Origin: an uncultured Eubacteriales bacterium
GTDB lineage: Bacteria > Bacillota > Clostridia > Christensenellales > Aristaeellaceae
DNA length: 9,025 nucleotides
Direction: 5' to 3'
Assembly: GCA_900548145.1 (NCBI GenBank)
Contig: URJB01000072.1
Coordinates: forward strand, 1-9,025
In this document: positions 5,807-9,025 of the stretch, in pieces
Layout: each line of letters begins with the position of its first letter
How positions within the stretch are numbered: the stretch's first letter is position 1
Notes under the pieces: generated by a model
The model's database searches: none
Told to the model about the DNA's origin: nothing
Seen by the model: the letters and a program-made list of their open reading frames with translations, nothing else
Program-made: the position numbers and the translations under genes

Positions 5807-6286
5807 ATGCCAAATGAAAATGAAAAAGATTTTAATTCGATGCTCAATGATAGCAAAGATATGCCTAAAATCCAAATAATTACAGACGAGAAAAGCATAG
5901 AAAAATATGGTGGAAATAGAATGTATTTTGCGCCGCCAATCGATTATGATAGAGTGATGAAGTTGATCCCGTATGGTAAAGTAATCACAATAGGAAAAAT
6001 TCGTGAATATTTTGCTAAACAACACCGAGCGGATTTTACGGAGCCTATTACAGCGGGAATCTTTGTATCAATTTCTGCATGGGCGAGTTACCAGCGTTCT
6101 GAAAACGAAACGCCTTATTGGAGAACGTTAAAAGCAAATGGAGAATTAAATCCAAAATATCCTGGGGGAATAGACGAACAGAGATTAAGATTAGAAGCCG
6201 AGGGACACACAATTCTTTCAAAGGGGAGAACAAATGTGAAGTATTATGTAAAGGATTATGAAAATGTTCTTTTTGAGCTAACATAA
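5807..6286 (+). CDS. MGMT-family alkyltransferase-like DNA-binding protein (no catalytic Cys)
   Basis: This 159-aa protein has a C-terminal domain resembling the DNA-binding domain of O6-alkylguanine-DNA alkyltransferase. The helix-turn-helix region LIPYGKVITIGKIREYF is at about 53-69, and the active-site-like block is P103-Y-W-R-T-L followed by NGELNPKYPGG and LEAEGH (129-134). Where true MGMT has PCHR, this has PYWR, so the acceptor cysteine is replaced by Tyr; the usual Arg finger position (RAVG) reads ITAG. It therefore probably binds DNA without alkyl transfer, like alkyltransferase-like (ATL) proteins that flag lesions for nucleotide excision repair. About 45 N-terminal residues are polar and unassigned. 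AGGAGG sits 9 nt before ATG 5807. Its base composition and codon use are markedly AT-rich compared with the neighbours, suggesting transfer. Confidence 0.78.
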   Translation: MPNENEKDFNSMLNDSKDMPKIQIITDEKSIEKYGGNRMYFAPPIDYDRVMKLIPYGKVITIGKIREYFAKQHRADFTEPITAGIFVSISAWASYQRSENETPYWRTLKANGELNPKYPGGIDEQRLRLEAEGHTILSKGRTNVKYYVKDYENVLFELT

Positions 6287-6364
6287 TCTTTTTCACTAAG
6301 CAAACCTAGTCGAGTCTCTCAATCGTCAAGATGAGCGGCATCAAGGTACTCTTTATCAGCTTAT

Positions 6365-6416
6365 CAGCCCCGCACCCAAAGGTCGCGGGACCGGGGTGCC
6401 GGGGCACTGCCCCTGC
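6365..6416. repeat. GC-rich stem-loop repeat, copy B
   Basis: The segment runs from CAGCCCCGCACCCAAAGG to GGGGCACTGCCCCTGC. By eye it aligns over its whole length with copy C (6534-6584). The distal part can fold as GGGGCA-C-TGCCCC. A tandem TTATCAGC duplication (6353-6368) overlaps its left edge. The non-coding stretch 6287-6586 contains this copy, the terminator, copy C, and between 6455 and 6530 a sequence with a small GGGAGT...ACTTCCC hairpin; I see no gene there. Confidence 0.65.
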
Positions 6417-6452
6417 AAAAAAACAGCCCGTCTAAAAAGACGAGCTGTTTTT
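6417..6452. terminator. Bidirectional terminator between rplA and the alkyltransferase-like gene
   Basis: AAAAACAGCCCGTCT (6419-6433) and AGACGAGCTGTTTTT (6438-6452) pair with one C-T position (G-U on the minus-strand RNA) around an AAAA loop. The minus-strand transcript ends in seven T residues and the plus-strand transcript in five. The two convergent genes can both use it. For rplA it lies about 135 nt past the stop, after repeat copy C. Confidence 0.85.
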
Positions 6453-6533
6453 CATACGGAAAAATCCATCAAACCCTTAAGTCGCGAAGCCCGTTGCCGA
6501 GCGGCGGCCTTGGGAGTCAAGAAACTTCCCGAC

Positions 6534-6584
6534 CAGCCCCGCGCCCAAAGGGCTCGGAACCGGGTGCAGGGACAATGCCCCTGC
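6534..6584. repeat. GC-rich stem-loop repeat, copy C (3' of rplA)
   Basis: The segment starts CAGCCCCGCGCCCAAAGGG and ends GTGCAGGGACAATGCCCCTGC. GCAGGG and CCCTGC form a hairpin whose base is 2 nt from the rplA stop codon (TAA on the minus strand, 6587-6589). The position mirrors copy A at the purB stop. It is a direct-orientation relative of copy B, 169 bp away. Confidence 0.7.
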
Positions 6585-6586
6585 GA

Positions 6587-7276
6587 TTAGAACTTCAAGG
6601 GGTTGACCTTCACGGCCGGGCCCATGGTGGCGCTGATATACAGGCTGCGCACATAGGTGCCCTTGGCAGCGGCGGGCTTCGCCTTGTTGATGGCTTCCAT
6701 CAGGGTGGTCAGGTTTTCGGTCAGCTTTTCAGTGCCGAAAGAGGCCTTGCCGATGGGGCAGTGGATGATGGCGCTCTTGTCCACGCGGTATTCGACCTTA
6801 CCGGCTTTCACGTCGGAAACAGCCTTGGCAACGTCCATGGTCACAGTGCCGCTCTTGGGGTTAGGCATCAAGCCCTTGGGGCCCAGGATACGACCGATGC
6901 GGCCGACCACACCCATCATGTCGGGGGTGGCGATCATCACGTCGAAACCGAACCAGTTCTCAGACTGGATCTTGTGGATCATTTCCTCGCCGCCAACGAA
7001 ATCGGCTCCGGCAGCTTCCGCTTCCTTCACCTTGTCGCCCTTGGTCACGACCAGCACGCGAATGGTGCGGCCGGTGCCGTGAGGCAGAACCACCGCGCCG
7101 CGAACCTGCTGGTCAGCGTGACGGGGGTCAACGCCCAGACGAACGGAGATCTCGATGGTCTCGTCGAATTTGGCCTTGCTGGTCTTGCAAACCAGGTCGC
7201 AAGCATCAGCGGGATCATAAGCAGTCAGGGAATCAATCAGCTTTACGCTGTCAACATACTTTTTTCCGTGTTTCAT
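6587..7276 (-). CDS. rplA: 50S ribosomal protein L1
   Basis: This 229-aa protein is full length for bacterial L1. It begins MKHGKKYVDSVKLID and contains the domain I/II features VRLGVDPRHADQQVRGAVVLPHG, RIGRILGPKGLMPNPKSGTV (the L1 signature) and VEYRVDKSAIIHCPIGK, and ends in VRSLYISATMGPAVKVNP. L1 forms the mobile L1 stalk that helps release deacylated tRNA from the E site, and in bacteria it can repress its own operon by binding the mRNA. ATG 7276 is preceded by AGGAAGGA (about 7283-7290). A putative L1-binding element lies in the leader at 7292-7320. In most Bacillota rplJ and rplL follow; here rplA is followed by a repeat, a terminator and an opposing gene. Confidence 0.98.
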   Translation of the reverse strand: MKHGKKYVDSVKLIDSLTAYDPADACDLVCKTSKAKFDETIEISVRLGVDPRHADQQVRGAVVLPHGTGRTIRVLVVTKGDKVKEAEAAGADFVGGEEMIHKIQSENWFGFDVMIATPDMMGVVGRIGRILGPKGLMPNPKSGTVTMDVAKAVSDVKAGKVEYRVDKSAIIHCPIGKASFGTEKLTENLTTLMEAINKAKPAAAKGTYVRSLYISATMGPAVKVNPLKF

Positions 7277-7291
7277 GTTTCCGTCCTTCCT

Positions 7292-7320
7292 GTGGTACTA
7301 ACGGCACTATGTCCTCCCAC
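7292..7320 (-). promoter_or_regulatory. Putative L1-binding mRNA element before rplA
   Basis: On the minus strand GTGGGAGGA (7312-7320) and GTTAGTACCAC (7292-7302) bracket a short loop; GUGG pairs with CCAC. The 23S rRNA L1 site has a GGUGGGAGG strand facing an AAAUACCACC strand, so this resembles a compact mimic of it. It lies between the rplK stop and the rplA Shine-Dalgarno, where bound L1 could block translation. Confidence 0.55.
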
Positions 7321-7331
7321 TCTTGGTCGTC

Positions 7332-7757
7332 TTATTCCTCAACCGTGATGCCCATGGAACGGGCGGTACCCTTGACCATGCTCATGATGGCTTCCAGATC
7401 CGTGGCGTTCACATCGGGGCGCTTGATCTCGGCGATCTTCTGCACCTGCTCCTTGGTCAGCTTGCCAACCTTGTCGCGATTGGGGCGGCCGGAAGCGGTC
7501 TGCAGGTTCAGTTCCTTCTTGATCAGAACGGGAACCGGAGGAGTCTTGGTGATGAAGGTGAAGGTGTTGTCGGTGTACACGGTGATGACAACGGGGATGA
7601 TCATGCCGGCTTCCTTGGCGGTGCGCTCATTGAACTCCTTGCAGAAGCCAGGGATGTTCACGCCGTGCTGACCCAGCGCAGGGCCGATAGGCGGCGCGGG
7701 AGTTGCCTTCGCGGCGGGAACCTGGAGCTTGATCATGGATTTTACTTTCTTAGCCAT
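7332..7757 (-). CDS. rplK: 50S ribosomal protein L11
   Basis: This 141-aa protein is standard L11 length. The N-terminal domain has the proline-rich KATPAPPIGPALGQHGVNI (switch that moves against 23S rRNA and binds thiostrepton), and the C-terminal rRNA-binding domain carries the signature RPDVNATDLEAIMSMVKGTA. L11 sits at the GTPase-associated centre and helps factor binding and the stringent response. The start ATG at 7757 follows TAAGGAGGT (about 7767-7775). It is 70 nt after nusG and 55 nt before rplA. A GTGGGAGG...ACCAC element in its leader suggests control by L1. Confidence 0.98.
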   Translation of the reverse strand: MAKKVKSMIKLQVPAAKATPAPPIGPALGQHGVNIPGFCKEFNERTAKEAGMIIPVVITVYTDNTFTFITKTPPVPVLIKKELNLQTASGRPNRDKVGKLTKEQVQKIAEIKRPDVNATDLEAIMSMVKGTARSMGITVEE

Positions 7758-7777
7758 TCGGTTTGTACCTCCTTATT

Positions 7778-7813
7778 GTGGTTATGGCGGAATGCGTTTC
7801 ACATTCCTCCCAC
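7778..7813 (-). promoter_or_regulatory. Putative L1-binding mRNA element before rplK
   Basis: On the minus strand GTGGGAGGAATG (7802-7813) faces CATTCCGCC (7786-7794) and ATAACCAC (7778-7785). GUGG/CCAC closes the base and GGAAUG/CAUUCC forms an upper 6-bp stem, separated by an asymmetric internal loop that includes GAG. The lower half matches the 23S rRNA L1 site and the element before rplA. It ends immediately before the rplK ribosome binding site. Confidence 0.6.
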
Positions 7814-7827
7814 TGTTCGCCTGTAAA

Positions 7828-8373
7828 TTACTTGCCCTGGGGAACCTTTTCGACTTCCGACAGGTCTACCTCTACAGGCATTTCGCGGCCAAGGAACATC
7901 TTGACCTTTACCGTCAGCTTTTGACGAACGGTATCCACGTCCTCGACCGTGCCCGTGAAATTCTCCAGCGGGCCGGCCAGAATGCGGACTTCCTCGCCGA
8001 TGGCGATGCCGAATTCCACGCTGTTTTCCTGCGTGGAAAGCATTACCTCCACCTCTTCCGGGGTCAGGGGAACCGGCTTGCTGTCGGGACCCACAAAGCC
8101 CGTAACGCCGCGGGTGTTGCGCACCAGATACCAGCTTTCACTGGTCTCGATCATGCGCACCAGCACGTAGCCCGGATACACTTTGCGCTGAGACTTGACG
8201 CGCTTGTTGCCCTTGATCTCCACCACGTCCTCCACGGGGACGCGGACGTCGAAGATCAGGTCTTTCATGCCGTTGTTCTCAACCGACTTCTCGATATTAT
8301 CCTTGACCTTGTTCTCGTAGCCGGAATAGGTATGTACCACATACCAGCAAGGTTCTTTGCTGTTTTCGGCCAT
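7828..8373 (-). CDS. nusG: Transcription termination/antitermination factor NusG
   Basis: This 181-aa protein has the usual two domains. The NGN domain starts at about residue 8 (CWYVVHTYSGYENKVKDNI) and includes the RNA-polymerase-contacting region SQRKVYPGYVLVRM and NTRGVTGFVG. The C-terminal KOW domain covers about 125-178 (GEEVRILAGPLENFTGTVEDVD). NusG binds RNA polymerase, modulates pausing, and links transcription to Rho or the ribosome. The start ATG 8373 has a TAAGGAGT ribosome binding site (8380-8387) that overlaps the secE stop codon, so the two are tightly coupled. It is a normal member of the secE-nusG-rplK-rplA order. Confidence 0.98.
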   Translation of the reverse strand: MAENSKEPCWYVVHTYSGYENKVKDNIEKSVENNGMKDLIFDVRVPVEDVVEIKGNKRVKSQRKVYPGYVLVRMIETSESWYLVRNTRGVTGFVGPDSKPVPLTPEEVEVMLSTQENSVEFGIAIGEEVRILAGPLENFTGTVEDVDTVRQKLTVKVKMFLGREMPVEVDLSEVEKVPQGK

Positions 8374-8384
8374 GGTGTTACTCC

Positions 8385-8639
8385 TTAAGCATGCAGACTC
8401 ATGATCGTGTCAACCAACCAGCTGGCGCCCATGTCCAGAAGGCCGATGATGATCATCATGAACAGCATGAAAAGTACCACGATCACCGAATAATTGACCA
8501 GCTTTTCGCGAGTAGGCCATGTGACCTTCTTCAGTTCATGCCACATGTTCTTGAACGCGTTGCCGATCTTTGCAAAGAATTTGACAAAACCCTTGCCGAA
8601 GCGGACGAAGAAGTTTTCCTTCTTGCTCTTATCTGCCAT
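8385..8639 (-). CDS. secE: Preprotein translocase subunit SecE
   Basis: This 84-aa single-span membrane protein is the essential clamp of the SecYEG channel. The amphipathic segment contains the conserved ELKKVTWPTREKLVNYS, followed by one transmembrane helix (VIVVLFMLFMMIIIGLLD, about residues 52-70). The N-terminal 30 residues are basic and aromatic, as in other short Gram-positive SecE proteins. The ATG at 8639 is chosen because AAAGGATG lies upstream; a TTG seven codons earlier would overlap that site. The stop is 11 nt from the nusG start. Confidence 0.96.
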   Translation of the reverse strand: MADKSKKENFFVRFGKGFVKFFAKIGNAFKNMWHELKKVTWPTREKLVNYSVIVVLFMLFMMIIIGLLDMGASWLVDTIMSLHA

Positions 8640-8663
8640 GGTTTTCCCATCCTTTCGCAAACC

Positions 8664-8685
8664 CGGGACGGCCGAGACCGCCCGG
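8664..8685 (-). other. Stem-loop between rpmG and secE
   Basis: On the minus strand CCGGG-CGG (8678-8685) pairs with CCG-T-CCCGG (8664-8672), with a bulged T and a short loop. The plus strand reads CCGGGACGG...CCCGG, the same words as the stem-loop on the other side of rpmG. No U-tract follows, so a terminator is unlikely; an RNA processing or stability element is possible. Confidence 0.35.
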
Positions 8686-8707
8686 TCAATGCAATCGCGT
8701 TGGTTAC

Positions 8708-8869
8708 TTACTTGGTCTCGCGGTGAACCGTATGCTTCTTGCAGAAACGGCAGTACTTGTTCAGCTCGATACGGTCGGGGGTGTTCTTTTTATTCTTCAT
8801 GGAATTGTAGTTCCGCTGTTTGCACTCGGTGCAAGCCAGCATCACCTTATTACGGGCAACGCTTGCCAC
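8708..8869 (-). CDS. rpmG: 50S ribosomal protein L33 (zinc-ribbon form)
   Basis: This 53-aa protein is translated from GTG 8869: a short N-terminal ASVARNKVMLAC, then TECKQRNYNSMKNKKNTPDR and IELNKYCRFCKKHTVHRETK. Cysteines 13, 16, 40 and 43 form two CxxC pairs, so this is the zinc-binding (C+) version of L33. It sits on the large subunit near the E site. The start is set by AGGAGG 8 nt upstream; an in-frame GTG three codons earlier overlaps that site. It lies between tuf and secE, the usual position in Clostridia, and is too short for many gene finders. Confidence 0.95.
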   Translation of the reverse strand: MASVARNKVMLACTECKQRNYNSMKNKKNTPDRIELNKYCRFCKKHTVHRETK

Positions 8870-8903
8870 GTTTGCCACCTCCTAGCTAGTGGTTGTCAGC
8901 TCT

Positions 8904-8963
8904 CCGGGACGGACGCCCGGGGAAGGAACGGCGTGCGCCCCACCCGCCCGAAGGCGGATGGGG
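8904..8963 (-). other. Two stem-loops between tuf and rpmG
   Basis: The tuf-proximal hairpin (8938-8963) has an 11-bp stem on the minus strand, CCCCATCCGCC and GGCGGGTGGGG with one U-G, closed by a very stable C(UUCG)G tetraloop. The rpmG-proximal one (8904-8920) pairs CCGGG with CCCGG around 7 nt. Neither has a U-tract, so they may be partial terminators or processing sites that lower rpmG expression relative to tuf. I see no tRNA in 8870-8977. Confidence 0.5.
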
Positions 8964-8977
8964 GACGGCGCGTGAAA

Positions 8978-9025
8978 TTACTCGATCACCTTGGCAACAA
9001 CGCCGGAGCCAACGGTGCGGCCGCC
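8978..9025 (-). CDS. tuf: Elongation factor Tu, C-terminal fragment (cut by window edge)
   Basis: Only the last 15 residues and the TAA stop (8978-8980) are present: GGRTVGSGVVAKVIE. This is the typical end of EF-Tu domain III (GGRTVGxGVV). EF-Tu brings aminoacyl-tRNA to the ribosome as a GTP complex. Its place upstream of rpmG-secE-nusG is the common arrangement. The gene continues beyond 9025. Confidence 0.9.
   Translation of the reverse strand, partial: GGRTVGSGVVAKVIE

Noticed and set aside
6455..6530. Small RNA gene or remnant gene between the two repeats
   Set aside because: There is only a weak GGGAGT...ACTTCCC hairpin, and no promoter or open frame was seen. It may be part of a longer version of the repeat.
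8870..8977. tRNA gene between tuf and rpmG
   Set aside because: tRNAs occur in this neighbourhood in some bacteria, but no cloverleaf, GTTCRA T-loop or acceptor pairing was found; the pairing is explained by two hairpins.

Overview
The window is typical of a moderately GC-rich member of the Bacillota, most likely class Clostridia (a gut Oscillospiraceae-like lineage). The evidence is the strong AGGAGG ribosome binding sites, the long clostridial form of PurB, a four-cysteine L33, an ECF-transporter S component, DUF1858 and rubrerythrin-like redox proteins, and the gene order tuf-rpmG-secE-nusG-rplK-rplA. The genus cannot be fixed from this sequence alone.

Layout. Left part, minus strand (about 1-3120): purB with its own promoter and a leader of about 135 nt. 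Upstream of it is a probable operon transcribed DUF1858 redox protein -> diiron ferritin-like protein -> ECF transporter S component, closed by an intrinsic terminator. Centre, plus strand (about 3130-5660): a divergently transcribed envelope-stress-like module of ECF sigma factor -> membrane protein with DUF4349 (probable anti-sigma function) -> secreted SIMPL-domain protein, closed by a perfect 18-bp hairpin terminator. A GGAAC-N16-CGTCTA element lies exactly between the sigma gene and the DUF4349 gene, which suggests the sigma factor drives its own partner genes. Next is an AT-rich single gene (5807-6286) for an MGMT/alkyltransferase-like protein without the catalytic cysteine, with its own promoter; it looks acquired. 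Then comes a 300-bp non-coding stretch with two copies of a GC-rich stem-loop repeat around a bidirectional terminator. Right part, minus strand (6587-9025): the translation/transcription cluster tuf(3' end)-rpmG-secE-nusG-rplK-rplA.

How the genes work together. The right cluster supplies ribosomal proteins L1, L11 and L33, the translocon subunit SecE and the elongation/termination factor NusG. Leaders before both rplK and rplA carry GUGGGAGG...ACCAC elements resembling the L1 site of 23S rRNA, which fits autogenous control by L1. The usual downstream rplJ-rplL pair is absent from this locus. The sigma/DUF4349/SIMPL trio is plausibly a signalling unit at the cell envelope. The DUF1858/diiron/S-component operon looks redox- or vitamin-related, but its substrate is unknown.

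The least explained items are the ECF-type internal promoter, the paired L1-site mimics, the three-copy stem-loop repeat that abuts stop codons, the phased TTTCC motif array upstream of the diiron gene, and the palindrome overlapping the DUF1858 start site. No CRISPR array, tRNA, rRNA, transposase or phage gene was seen.
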